A stretch of 10,274 nt of DNA, from contig JAQGIN010000487.1 of the NCBI GenBank assembly GCA_028291125.1, forward strand, positions 1 through 10,274. The letters run 5' to 3'. The position numbers were made by a program, and so were the translations under genes. This document shows positions 1-7,005 of the stretch, in pieces (the first letter of the stretch is position 1; each line of letters starts with the position of its first letter). The notes beneath the pieces are model-generated. The model had not been told where the DNA came from. It worked only from the letters and a program-made list of their open reading frames with translations, and ran no database searches. The stretch comes from Caulobacter sp. (GTDB taxonomy: Bacteria; Pseudomonadota; Alphaproteobacteria; Caulobacterales; Caulobacteraceae).

Positions 1-953
1 GTCGCCACCCGGCCGGCCACGCCGCCGGCCCGGGCCTGGCGCGCCACCTTCTCGCACAGCGGCCACAGCTCGTCCTCGAGGTCGCCCCGGCGATGCAGGT
101 CGTCGTTGAAGGTGGTCTCGGCGCTGATCGTCTTGCGCACCTGGTCGGGGTCGACCGGGCGCGAGTCGCGGCCCTGGGCCAACTGGTGCAGGCGCAGGCC
201 GCCGGCCCCCAGCTGGGACACCAGCAGCTTGAGGTCGGCGCGGGCGATGTCGCCGACGGTGCGCAGGCCCGCCGCCTCCAGGCTCTTGACCGCGGCCGGG
301 CCGACCCCGGGCAGGATCGACACCGGGCGCGCGGCCAGGAAGGCCACGGCCTCGGCGGCGCCGATCACCGACAGGCCGCGCGGCTTGTCCAGCTCCGAGG
401 CGATCTTGGCCAGGAACTTGTTGGGGGCCAGGCCGATGGAGACGGTCAGGCCGATCTCGCACTCGATCTGCGCCTGCAGCCGCGCCAGCATCACCGCCGG
501 CGGCGCGCCATGCAGGCGTTCGGTGCCCGACAGGTCGATCCAGGCCTCGTCCAGCGACAGCGGCTGCACCAGCGGCGTCAGGGCCGCCAGCTTGTCCATG
601 ATCCGCCGGCTCTCGTACTTGTACTTGGCGAAGTTGGGCTTGATGACCACCGCCTGGGGGCACAGCTTCAGGGCCTTGTACATCGGCATCGCCGAGCGGG
701 CGCCGCTGACCCGGGCGATGTAGCAGGCGGTGGTGACCACGCCGCGCTTGCCGCCGCCGACGATCACCGGACGGTCGCGCAAGGACGGGTCGTCGCGCTT
801 CTCGACCGAGGCGTAGAAGGCGTCGCAGTCGAGATGGGCCATGCTCAGGCTGGCCAGCTCCTCGTGGAACACCGTGCGCGGCGAGCCGCAGGCCGGGCAG
901 CGGGCCGCCTTGTGGTCTCCTGTCCAGAAACAGTCGCGGCACAGGGCCTTCAT
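1..953 (-). CDS. dinB: DNA polymerase IV (Y-family translesion polymerase), C-terminal part outside window
   Basis: Y-family polymerase that extends DNA past damaged or mismatched bases in the cytoplasm. The window holds 317 codons; the end of the little-finger domain lies beyond the left edge. Visible motifs: LDCDAFYASVE at about 41-51 with metal ligand Asp42 and steric-gate Tyr47; SLDEAW at 133-138 with catalytic Asp135 and Glu136; SIGLAPNKFLAK at 172-183; a helix-hairpin-helix PGVGPAA near 215-221. An N-terminal extension carries two CxxC pairs (Cys5/Cys8, Cys19/Cys22), probably a small zinc ribbon, as I recall for other alphaproteobacterial DinB proteins. The ATG at 953 is chosen because it keeps this extension and has AGG 8 bases upstream; an internal Met38 would remove it. 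It is last in an operon, 9 bp after the ROK kinase. I saw no LexA-type GTTC-N7-GTTC site upstream. Confidence 0.93.
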   Translation of the reverse strand, partial: MKALCRDCFWTGDHKAARCPACGSPRTVFHEELASLSMAHLDCDAFYASVEKRDDPSLRDRPVIVGGGKRGVVTTACYIARVSGARSAMPMYKALKLCPQAVVIKPNFAKYKYESRRIMDKLAALTPLVQPLSLDEAWIDLSGTERLHGAPPAVMLARLQAQIECEIGLTVSIGLAPNKFLAKIASELDKPRGLSVIGAAEAVAFLAARPVSILPGVGPAAVKSLEAAGLRTVGDIARADLKLLVSQLGAGGLRLHQLAQGRDSRPVDPDQVRKTISAETTFNDDLHRRGDLEDELWPLCEKVARQARAGGVAGRVA

Positions 954-962
954 GGCGGCGAC

Positions 963-1868
963 CTAGGCCTCCGGCGGCCACAGCCAGACGGCGCCGCGCA
1001 CGCCCGAGGAGTCGCCGTGCCGGGCGGGGCGGATCGGGGTGTCGAAGCCGTCGGAGAACAGGTGGCGGGCGATCACGGCGGGCAGGCGCTCATAGAGGGC
1101 CGCCACGTTCGACATCCCGCCGCCCAGCACGATGACATCGGGATCGATCAGGTCGCAGACCCCGGCCAGGGCCCGGCCCAGTCGGTCGACATAGCGGTCG
1201 AGGGCGGCGATGGCGCGGGCGTCGCCGACCTCGACGGCGGCCACCGCCGCCTGGCCGGTGGCGAAGCCGGCGTCGCGGGCGAAGGCCGGGCCCGCCACCC
1301 AGGTCTCCAGGCAGCCCTGGCGCCCGCACCAGCAGGCCGGCCCGGGATATTCCTCCGGCGAGGCCCAGGGCAGGGGGGTATGGCCCCATTCGCCGGCGAC
1401 GCCGTTGCGGCCGCTCAGGATGCGGCCGTCGACCACCATCCCGCCGCCGCAGCCGGTGCCGAGGACGGCGGCGAACACCACGCCCTCGCCCTCGGGGAGG
1501 AACGGCGTCGCCACGCCGTCGGCGGCCTCGGACAGGGCCAGGCAGTTGGCGTCGTTGGCCAGGCGCACGGGCCGCTCCAGGGCGGCCTCGAGGTCGGCCC
1601 GGAAGTGGCGGCCGTTCAGCCAGGTGCTGTTGGCGTTGCGGATCAGGCCGGTGCTCGGCGAGATCGAGCCGGGCATGCCGACACCCAGCCGCACCGCCCC
1701 GGTCCCGGCCATGGTCTCGGCGTCGAGCACCAGGGCGCGCACCGTGTCGAGGGCGGCGGCGTAGGATCCGGGATTGGGCTTGCGCACCCGGGCCACGAAG
1801 CGGCCCTGCGCGTCCAGGGCGGCGGCCTCGATCTTGGTGCCGCCGAAATCGACGCCAAAGCGGATCAT
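963..1868 (-). CDS. mak: ROK-family fructokinase (Mak type)
   Basis: Cytoplasmic ATP-dependent sugar kinase, most likely phosphorylating D-fructose to fructose 6-phosphate. The 301-aa length is normal for the family. Seen: phosphate-binding DFGGTK at 7-12; substrate motif NANSTWLNG at 78-86; ANDANC at 104-109 with catalytic-base Asp106; LGTGCGGG at 136-143; GEWGH at 159-163; and the ROK zinc site His163, Cys179, Cys181, Cys186 in CWCGRQGC. The NSTWLNG, ANDANC and EWGH...LPW pattern resembles E. coli Mak more than glucokinase or NagK, so fructose is the best substrate guess, though mannose or N-acetyl sugars are not excluded. The start codon overlaps the stop of the upstream HAD gene (ATGA at 1865-1868), with GAGG 8 bases upstream, so translation is probably coupled. 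No fructose transport or metabolism gene is visible nearby. Confidence 0.88.
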   Translation of the reverse strand: MIRFGVDFGGTKIEAAALDAQGRFVARVRKPNPGSYAAALDTVRALVLDAETMAGTGAVRLGVGMPGSISPSTGLIRNANSTWLNGRHFRADLEAALERPVRLANDANCLALSEAADGVATPFLPEGEGVVFAAVLGTGCGGGMVVDGRILSGRNGVAGEWGHTPLPWASPEEYPGPACWCGRQGCLETWVAGPAFARDAGFATGQAAVAAVEVGDARAIAALDRYVDRLGRALAGVCDLIDPDVIVLGGGMSNVAALYERLPAVIARHLFSDGFDTPIRPARHGDSSGVRGAVWLWPPEA

Positions 1869-2512
1869 GGGAACAGCCTCGTCTCCAGGGCCGCCGCCAG
1901 GGCCGGCCAGTCGTCGATGCGGGTATGGCGGATGGGATCGCAGGGCGCCAGCGGCCGCAGGCGCTCGTCGGCGACCATCTGGAAGCGGCCGACCGCGGGC
2001 GCGGCCTGCGCCACCGATTCGAGTTGCGGCAGCAGGTCGTCGATGAACGCCGCCGGCCCGCGGGTGCGGGCCGAAAGCTCGGCCGCGGACGGGCCCTTGG
2101 GGCCGCTGTTGATCACCAGCGGATAGTCGAAGCCGTGGGTCTTCAGCCAGCGGACCCGGGCCTGACGGCCATGTTCGGGGGCGTTGGTCAGAATCACCAC
2201 GCTGGCTCGCCGCGACAGGCCGGCCAGGGCGTCGGCGGCGCCGATCGACGGCAGCAGATCCTCGGCTCCATCGCGGAAGAAGTCGTCGAACAGGCCCCTG
2301 CCGAGGATCAGGTCGACATGCTCGGTCTCGCCGGGCCGGTAGATGTTCTGGAACAGGGCGTAGCGGTCGATCCGCAGTTCGAAGCCGTGGCGCTCGATGA
2401 ACAGGCCGAAACCGCGCATGAACTGGGCCAGGACCTCGTCGACGTCGACGATCACCAGCGGGGCGGTGGGATGGACGGCGCAGGCCTGCAGGTCGGTGGG
2501 ACGGAGTTCCAT
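1865..2512 (-). CDS. HAD-superfamily hydrolase, probable small-molecule phosphatase
   Basis: Haloacid-dehalogenase-fold protein, probably a cytoplasmic phosphatase; the substrate is unknown. All four HAD motifs are present, counting from the ATG at 2512 (215 aa): motif I DVDEV with nucleophile Asp23 and acid/base Asp25; motif II ILTN with Thr109; motif III Lys139 in GPKGPS; motif IV FIDD with Asp158 and Asp159. About 75 residues between motifs I and II could form a small cap. A GTG at 2536 would add 8 residues. I prefer the ATG because the GTG would start only two bases from the CtrA-like box, but neither start has a clear Shine-Dalgarno. It is first in the HAD-ROK-dinB operon and overlaps the kinase start by 4 bp. 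Partnership with a sugar kinase suggests sugar phosphates, which is inference only. Confidence 0.82.
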   Translation of the reverse strand: MELRPTDLQACAVHPTAPLVIVDVDEVLAQFMRGFGLFIERHGFELRIDRYALFQNIYRPGETEHVDLILGRGLFDDFFRDGAEDLLPSIGAADALAGLSRRASVVILTNAPEHGRQARVRWLKTHGFDYPLVINSGPKGPSAAELSARTRGPAAFIDDLLPQLESVAQAAPAVGRFQMVADERLRPLAPCDPIRHTRIDDWPALAAALETRLFP

Positions 2513-2538
2513 GGTCTTGGGTCGACGGTCCAACACGA

Positions 2539-2553
2539 TTAGCGCGGGCTTAA
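2539..2553. promoter_or_regulatory. CtrA-box-like site (TTAG-N7-TTAA)
   Basis: TTAG, seven bases, then TTAA matches seven of the eight fixed positions of the CtrA consensus TTAA-N7-TTAA, and it stands out in DNA this rich in GC. It lies about 80 bp upstream of divK and just upstream of the divergent HAD gene. As I recall, divK belongs to the CtrA regulon in C. crescentus, so the position is sensible. I did not identify a convincing -10 element for either direction. Binding is inferred. Confidence 0.6.
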
Positions 2554-2623
2554 GGATATTCGTGCGATCAGGTGAGGAAGACGGCGCGCAACTCCCTCAT
2601 GCGTCGACACGGACCGTAGGGTC

Positions 2624-2632
2624 GGAGTCAGG
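2624..2632 (+). promoter_or_regulatory. divK ribosome binding site overlapping a GANTC site
   Basis: GGAG at 2624-2627 is a Shine-Dalgarno 5 bases before the divK ATG at 2633, which supports that start. It overlaps GAGTC (2625-2629), a match to the CcrM methyltransferase target GANTC used in Caulobacter. Confidence 0.65.
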
Positions 2633-2998
2633 ATGACGAAGAAGGTCCTCATCGTGGAGGATAACGAGCTGAACATGAAGCTATTTCATGATCTGCTCGA
2701 GGCTCAGGGCTATGAGACCCTCCAGACGCGGGAGGGGCTCCAAGCCCTGGCGATCGCTCGCGAACATCGTCCGGACCTGATCCTGATGGACATCCAGCTG
2801 CCGGAGATTTCCGGTCTGGAGGTCACCAAATGGCTGAAGGAAGACGACGAACTCTCGCACATTCCGGTGGTGGCGGTGACCGCCTTCGCCATGAAGGGCG
2901 ATGAGGAGCGGATCCGCGAGGGCGGCTGCGAAGCCTATATTTCCAAGCCGATCTCGGTGCAGCACTTTCTCGACACCATCCGCCGACTGCTGGACTAG
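2633..2998 (+). CDS. divK: Single-domain response regulator DivK
   Basis: Cell-fate regulator made of one receiver domain and no output domain. In Caulobacter it is phosphorylated by DivJ, dephosphorylated by PleC, and when phosphorylated acts through DivL to lower CckA and therefore CtrA activity. The 121 residues align without gaps to C. crescentus DivK as I remember it. Receiver residues are intact: Glu9 and Asp10, phosphoacceptor Asp53 in LMDIQLP, Thr83 and Lys105. Asp90, altered in the classical cold-sensitive divK allele, is present in MKGDEER. The C-terminus stops at RRLLD and lacks the few extra residues of C. crescentus DivK (about 125 aa). The start has a well-placed GGAG. It is the first gene of a dicistron with pleD, 9 bp apart, behind a CtrA-like box. 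Confidence 0.96.
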   Translation: MTKKVLIVEDNELNMKLFHDLLEAQGYETLQTREGLQALAIAREHRPDLILMDIQLPEISGLEVTKWLKEDDELSHIPVVAVTAFAMKGDEERIREGGCEAYISKPISVQHFLDTIRRLLD

Positions 2999-3007
2999 GG
3001 CGGGTCC

Positions 3008-4372
3008 ATGAGCGCGCGCATCCTCGTCGTCGACGACATCGAGGCCAATGTCCGCCTGCTCGAGGCCAAGCTCTCGGCCGAATACTACCAGGTCACCGCC
3101 GCCTATGACGGGGCCACCGCCCTGGCCATGGCCGCCGACGACCTGCCCGACATCATCCTGCTGGACGTGATGATGCCCGGCATGGACGGCTTCACGGTGT
3201 GCAAGCGCCTGAAGGAGGACATCGCCACCCGCCACATCCCGGTGGTGCTGGTCACCGCCCTGGACGGCCGCGCCGACCGCATCGCCGGCCTCGAGGCCGG
3301 GGCCTCGGACTTCCTGACCAAGCCGATCGACGACGTCATGCTGATGGCCCGGGTGCGCAGCCTGACCCGGCTGAAGCTGGTGATTGACGAGCTGCGCCAG
3401 CGCGAGGCCTCGGGCCGCCGCATCGGGGTGATCGCCGGCGCCGCCGCCCGGCTGGACGGGCTCGGCGGCCGGGTGCTGATCGTCGACGACCATGACCGCC
3501 AGGCCCTGAGGGTGGCGGCCGAACTCGGCGCCCAGCATCGGCCGGTGATCGAGTCCGATCCGGCCGTCGCCCAGCTTTCCGCCTACGGCCCCGTCGACCT
3601 GGTGATCGTCAACACCGTCGCCCGCGGCTTCGACGGCCTGCGCTTCGCCGCCGGCCTGCGCTCCGACCCGGCCACCCGCCACCTGCCGATGCTGGCCATC
3701 GTCGACCCCGAGGATCGCGCCCGGATGGTCAAGGCGCTGGAGATCGGGGTCAACGACATCCTGCCGCGGCCGATCGACCCGCAGGAGCTGTCGGCCCGGG
3801 TCAAGAGCCAGATCCAGCGCAAGCGCTACACCGACTATCTGCGCCAGAACCTCGATCACAGCCTGGAGCTGGCGGTCACCGACCCGCTCACTGGCCTGCA
3901 CAACCGCCGCTACATGGCCGGCCAGTTGGCGGCCCTGGTCAACCGCTCGGTGCTCGGCGGCGAGCCGGTGGCGGCGCTGATGATCGACATCGACCACTTC
4001 AAGAAGATCAATGACGGCTTTGGCCACGACGTCGGCGACGAGGTGCTGCGCGAATTCGCCCTGCGCCTGGCCTCCAACGTCCGGGCCATCGACCTGCCCT
4101 GCCGCTACGGCGGCGAAGAGTTCACCGTCATCATGCCCGACACCAAGATCGAGGACGCCCACCGCATCGCCGACCGCATCCGCACCCACGTGGCCGGCTC
4201 GCCGTTCAGGGTGCGGCACGGCGGCGAACTGCTGACGGTGACCATCTCGGTGGGGGTCTCGGCCACGCTGGGCCCCGGCGACACCCCCGAAGCCCTGATC
4301 AAGCGGGCCGACGAGGCGGTCTACGAGGCCAAGGCCCTGGGCCGCAACGCCGTGGTCGCCAAGGCGGCTTAG
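3008..4372 (+). CDS. pleD: Response-regulator diguanylate cyclase PleD
   Basis: Makes cyclic di-GMP from two GTP when phosphorylated; in Caulobacter it acts at the stalked pole to drive loss of the flagellum and stalk growth. Layout: receiver 1 at about 1-125 (phosphoacceptor Asp53, Asp9/Asp10, Thr83, Lys105), a degenerate receiver-like adaptor at about 155-280 that resembles LIVDDHD but serves dimerisation, and a GGDEF domain at about 285-454. The signature is GGEEF at 368-372, with metal ligands Asp327 and Glu370. The product-inhibition I-site RxxD is intact at Arg359 to Asp362, and the secondary c-di-GMP contacts Arg148 and Arg178 occupy the same numbers as in C. crescentus PleD. Length, 454 aa, is also the same. 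It follows divK by 9 bp, in one operon. No terminator is visible after its stop, so readthrough into the TonB receptor is possible. Confidence 0.96.
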   Translation: MSARILVVDDIEANVRLLEAKLSAEYYQVTAAYDGATALAMAADDLPDIILLDVMMPGMDGFTVCKRLKEDIATRHIPVVLVTALDGRADRIAGLEAGASDFLTKPIDDVMLMARVRSLTRLKLVIDELRQREASGRRIGVIAGAAARLDGLGGRVLIVDDHDRQALRVAAELGAQHRPVIESDPAVAQLSAYGPVDLVIVNTVARGFDGLRFAAGLRSDPATRHLPMLAIVDPEDRARMVKALEIGVNDILPRPIDPQELSARVKSQIQRKRYTDYLRQNLDHSLELAVTDPLTGLHNRRYMAGQLAALVNRSVLGGEPVAALMIDIDHFKKINDGFGHDVGDEVLREFALRLASNVRAIDLPCRYGGEEFTVIMPDTKIEDAHRIADRIRTHVAGSPFRVRHGGELLTVTISVGVSATLGPGDTPEALIKRADEAVYEAKALGRNAVVAKAA

Positions 4373-4503
4373 GGAGCCGGAAACCCTTCACAGCCAAGCT
4401 TACCGGCCCGGAGCGGAATTTGCAGCCAAGTTCGAACTGTCCTAGGGGAAAGGGGCGAGGGGGACTGGCCGCTTTCCCGGAAGACCTTGAGCGCGGAGAC
4501 GTT
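4373..4503. other. Gap between pleD and the TonB receptor gene
   Basis: 131 bp without a visible terminator. It contains a direct repeat of CAGCCAAG (4391-4398 and 4423-4430, 32 bp apart) and the small palindrome TTCGAA. A promoter could be here: TTGCAG (4420) and TAGGGG (4443) are 17 bp apart, but the second element is poor. An open frame runs in from a TTG at 4420, but I do not regard it as translated. Confidence 0.4.
4495..4503 (+). promoter_or_regulatory. Ribosome binding site that sets a TTG start
   Basis: GGAG at 4495-4498 lies 5 bases before TTG 4504. The protein starting there begins directly with a normal signal peptide, whereas starting at TTG 4420 would add 28 proline- and glycine-rich residues that do not look like a secretion signal. 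Confidence 0.6.
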
Positions 4504-6438
4504 TTGACAGCCCAGTTCAATGTCGCCGTCGCTCGGCGGCGGACCCGCGCCGCGTTCCTAGCCAGCGCCGCCCTGCTGGCCCTGTCGCCGTCGTTGGCGC
4601 GCGCCGATCTGTCCGACCAGGCCGATCTCAGTCGGTTCTCCATCGAGGAGCTCGGCCAGATCGAGATCACCTCGGTGTCCAAGCACGCCGAACCCATCAA
4701 CCACGCCGCCTCGGCGGTCTATGTCATCACCAATGACGACATCCGCCGCTCGGGCGCGCTCAGCCTGCCCGAGGCGCTACGCCTGGCTCCCAATCTCGAA
4801 GTCGCCCGCATCGACGCCCTGGACTATTCGATCACCGCCCGCGGCTTCGGCGGCTTCGAGGCGGCCAACAAGCTGCTGGTGCTGATCGACGGCCGCAGCG
4901 TCTACACGCCGCTCTATTCGGGCGTCGACTGGGACCAGCAGCACGTGCTGTTGGACGACGTCGACCGCATCGAGGTGATCAGCGGGCCGGGCGGGACCCT
5001 GTGGGGCGCCAACGCCGTCAACGGCGTGATCAATGTCACCAGCCGCAGCGCCGAGGACACCCAGGGCATGCTGGTGGGCGGGGCCCTCGGCACGCTGGAT
5101 AGCGATATCCGCCTGCGCTACGGCGGCCGCCTGGGCGCGACGGCGTTCCGGGTCTACGGCATGGCCTTCAAGCACGGCGATCTGCGCACCGCGGCCGACG
5201 CCGACGCCAAGGACGGCTGGGACGGCGGCCAGGTCGGCTTCCGCGCCGACTGGTCCGGCGACCGCGACGCCGTGACCTTGCAGGGCGACGCCCACGACAG
5301 TGCGATCGACGAGTCGCTGGGGGCCGCCGGTTCCGTACGCGGCGGCAATCTGCTGGGTCGCTGGACCCGCCAGGTCGGCGGCGGCTCGGTCGAGGTCCAG
5401 GCCTATTACGACCGGGCGCAGCGCGAGGCGCGGCTGGTGTTCGACGCGGTCGACGCCTGGGATCTGCAGGTGCAGCACACCCTGCCGGCGCGCGGCGCCC
5501 ACGCCCTGGTCTGGGGCGGCGGCTATCGCGTCACCGAGGACGACTTCCATCTGCTGGGCCTGGGCGGCGGGCAGTTGCTGACCCCGGGCAGCCGCCAGGT
5601 CAGCGTCGCCAGCCTGTTCGCCCAGGATCAGATCACCCTGCGCGACGACCTGACCCTGACCCTGGGCGTCAAGATCGAGGACAACAGCTTCACCAAGCCC
5701 GAAGCCCTGCCCAGCGTCCGCCTGGCCTGGCAAAGGTCGGACCGGCAACTGCTGTGGGCGGCGGTGTCGCGGGCGGTGCGCAGCCCCTCGCGGATCGAGC
5801 GCGACTTCGCCATTCCGGGGATCACCATCCCGGGCCGTTTCCAGTCGGAGACCCTGGTCGCCTACGAGGCCGGCTATCGCGGACGACCGTTCGACCAGGT
5901 CTCGCTGTCGGCCTCGCTGTTCTACAATCGCTACGACGACCTGCGCACCAACGACCTGATCACGCCCGGGACCTTTCCCGGCTATGTCGGCAACAGCCTG
6001 AAGGGCGAGACCTACGGCGCCGAGCTGTGGGGCGACTACACGGTCCGCGACTGGTGGCGGCTGAGCGCCGGTCTCACGGCGCTGCACAAGGATTTCGAGC
6101 TGAAGCCGGGCAGTCTCGATGTCTCCCGCCAGGAATCCGAGGGCGTCGATCCCGACGCCTGGGTCAAGGCCCGCTCGCAGATGAAGCTGAACGACACCGT
6201 CGACTTCGACCTCAGCCTGCGCGCCTATGATGACGTGCCGGTCTCCCAGGCCAGCGGTTATGTCGGCGCGCCCGGCTATGTCGAGGCCGACGCCCGGCTG
6301 GCCTGGCGGGCGCGGCAGGGGCTGGAACTGTCACTGAGCGGCGCCAATCTGCTGCACGACCGCCATCCCGAGGCCAGCGAAGCGCGCCGCAACGAGATCC
6401 CCCGCAGCGTCTATGTCGGCCTGAGTTGGAGATATTGA
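4504..6438 (+). CDS. TonB-dependent outer-membrane receptor
   Basis: Outer-membrane receptor that uses TonB-ExbBD energy to import, or sense, a scarce ligand. From TTG 4504 it has 644 aa. A signal peptide covers about 1-34 (basic RRRTR, hydrophobic AFLASAALLAL, cleavage after ARA). IEITSVSK at about 53-60 could be the TonB box. The plug follows at about 65-182 (YVITNDDI, ITARGFGG, VLIDGRSVY, RIEVISGPGGTLWGANAVNGVINV). The rest is a beta-barrel ending in an aromatic residue (VGLSWRY). Barrel length is typical. There is no N-terminal STN signalling domain, so FecA-type signalling through an anti-sigma factor is not expected. The ligand cannot be read from sequence; vitamin B12-like, siderophore and sugar receptors share this plug. 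The next gene, for a YfiR-like protein, starts on the base after its stop, so the two are coupled. Confidence 0.9.
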   Translation: MTAQFNVAVARRRTRAAFLASAALLALSPSLARADLSDQADLSRFSIEELGQIEITSVSKHAEPINHAASAVYVITNDDIRRSGALSLPEALRLAPNLEVARIDALDYSITARGFGGFEAANKLLVLIDGRSVYTPLYSGVDWDQQHVLLDDVDRIEVISGPGGTLWGANAVNGVINVTSRSAEDTQGMLVGGALGTLDSDIRLRYGGRLGATAFRVYGMAFKHGDLRTAADADAKDGWDGGQVGFRADWSGDRDAVTLQGDAHDSAIDESLGAAGSVRGGNLLGRWTRQVGGGSVEVQAYYDRAQREARLVFDAVDAWDLQVQHTLPARGAHALVWGGGYRVTEDDFHLLGLGGGQLLTPGSRQVSVASLFAQDQITLRDDLTLTLGVKIEDNSFTKPEALPSVRLAWQRSDRQLLWAAVSRAVRSPSRIERDFAIPGITIPGRFQSETLVAYEAGYRGRPFDQVSLSASLFYNRYDDLRTNDLITPGTFPGYVGNSLKGETYGAELWGDYTVRDWWRLSAGLTALHKDFELKPGSLDVSRQESEGVDPDAWVKARSQMKLNDTVDFDLSLRAYDDVPVSQASGYVGAPGYVEADARLAWRARQGLELSLSGANLLHDRHPEASEARRNEIPRSVYVGLSWRY

Positions 6439-7005
6439 GTGGGTAGCGAGGCGCCAAGGCCGCGCCGGAGGGCCGCCATCGGGCGGCTGGCGGCGGCCTG
6501 CGTCCTCGGCCTGGCCCTGCCGCCGTCCGCCTGGGCCGGCGACGCCGCCGCCGAATACGCCATCAAGGCCGCCTATCTGGCCAAGTTCGCCCTGTTCGTC
6601 GAATGGCCGGGCGACGCGGCCCCGGCCGCCGGCGCGCCCCTGCAGATCTGCGTCCTCGGCCCCGACCCATTCGGCCCCAGCCTGGCGCGGACCGCCGGCG
6701 AGGCCCGGCCGATCGTGGTGCGGCGCCTGACGTCGGCCGCCGCCACCGCCGGCTGCCATGTGCTGTACCTGGCCGAGCCCAGCAGCCGCGCGGTGGCCGA
6801 GGCCCTGCGCGCGGTGCGCGGCGCCCCGGTGCTGACCGTCACCGACGGCGCCCGACAGCAGGCCGTGCGCGGCGTCATCCATTTCGAGATCCGCGACAAC
6901 CGCGTACGGTTCCACATCGACGACCAGGCGGCGGGCGAGGACCGGCTGATCATCAGCTCGCGCCTGCTCGCCCTGGCCCTGTCCGTCCGACGGCGAGGCG
7001 AGTAA
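6439..7005 (+). CDS. Periplasmic YfiR-family protein (DUF4154)
   Basis: Likely periplasmic regulator. In Pseudomonas, YfiR binds and represses the inner-membrane diguanylate cyclase YfiN; here the probable partner is the kinase encoded next. The 188 aa begin at GTG 6439, placed by GGAG at 6428-6431 and by zero spacing from the receptor stop. A signal peptide runs to about Ala33 (basic RPRRR, hydrophobic core, AWA cleavage). Family pattern: YAIKAAYLAKFALFVEWP at about 40-57, ICVLGPDPFG at 70-79, RPIVVRRL at 90-97, CHVLYL at 106-111, PVLTVTDG at 130-137, GVIHFEI at 145-151, VRFHID at 156-161, and ISSRLLALA at 172-180. The mature protein has only Cys71 and Cys106, which could form one disulfide. 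Cys21 is in the hydrophobic core, not a lipobox, so it is not a lipoprotein. Its stop overlaps the kinase start (TAATG). Confidence 0.85.
   Translation: MGSEAPRPRRRAAIGRLAAACVLGLALPPSAWAGDAAAEYAIKAAYLAKFALFVEWPGDAAPAAGAPLQICVLGPDPFGPSLARTAGEARPIVVRRLTSAAATAGCHVLYLAEPSSRAVAEALRAVRGAPVLTVTDGARQQAVRGVIHFEIRDNRVRFHIDDQAAGEDRLIISSRLLALALSVRRRGE

Noticed and set aside
93..2126. 677-codon plus-strand open frame across dinB, fructokinase and HAD genes
   Set aside because: It spans three clearly recognisable genes on the other strand, is rich in Gly, Ala, Arg, Gln and His with no motif, and is the usual result of few stop codons in GC-rich DNA.
2537..2632. LexA-type (GTTC-N7-GTTC) control of the dinB operon
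   Set aside because: Looked for both orientations in the divergent region and found no pair.
2681..4219. 512-codon minus-strand frame opposite divK and pleD
   Set aside because: Low-complexity His/Gly/Asp/Val composition, no domain, fully opposite two conserved genes.
4420..4448. Sigma-70 promoter TTGCAG-N17-TAGGGG before the receptor
   Set aside because: The -10 element matches only its first two bases; kept as a possibility in the gap entry but not called.
4777..6087. 436-codon minus-strand frame opposite the TonB receptor
   Set aside because: Antisense shadow with no recognisable domain; the receptor frame has a signal peptide, plug and barrel.
6499..6504. YfiR-like protein as a lipoprotein through Cys21
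   Set aside because: The cysteine lies within the hydrophobic core rather than after it, and a normal AWA signal-peptidase I site follows.
6603..7004. Upstream in-frame extension of the kinase open frame
   Set aside because: The translation before residue 1 (ATG 7005) is Arg/Pro/Gly shadow sequence of the YfiR-like gene; ATG 7005 has GAGG and begins just before the first membrane helix.
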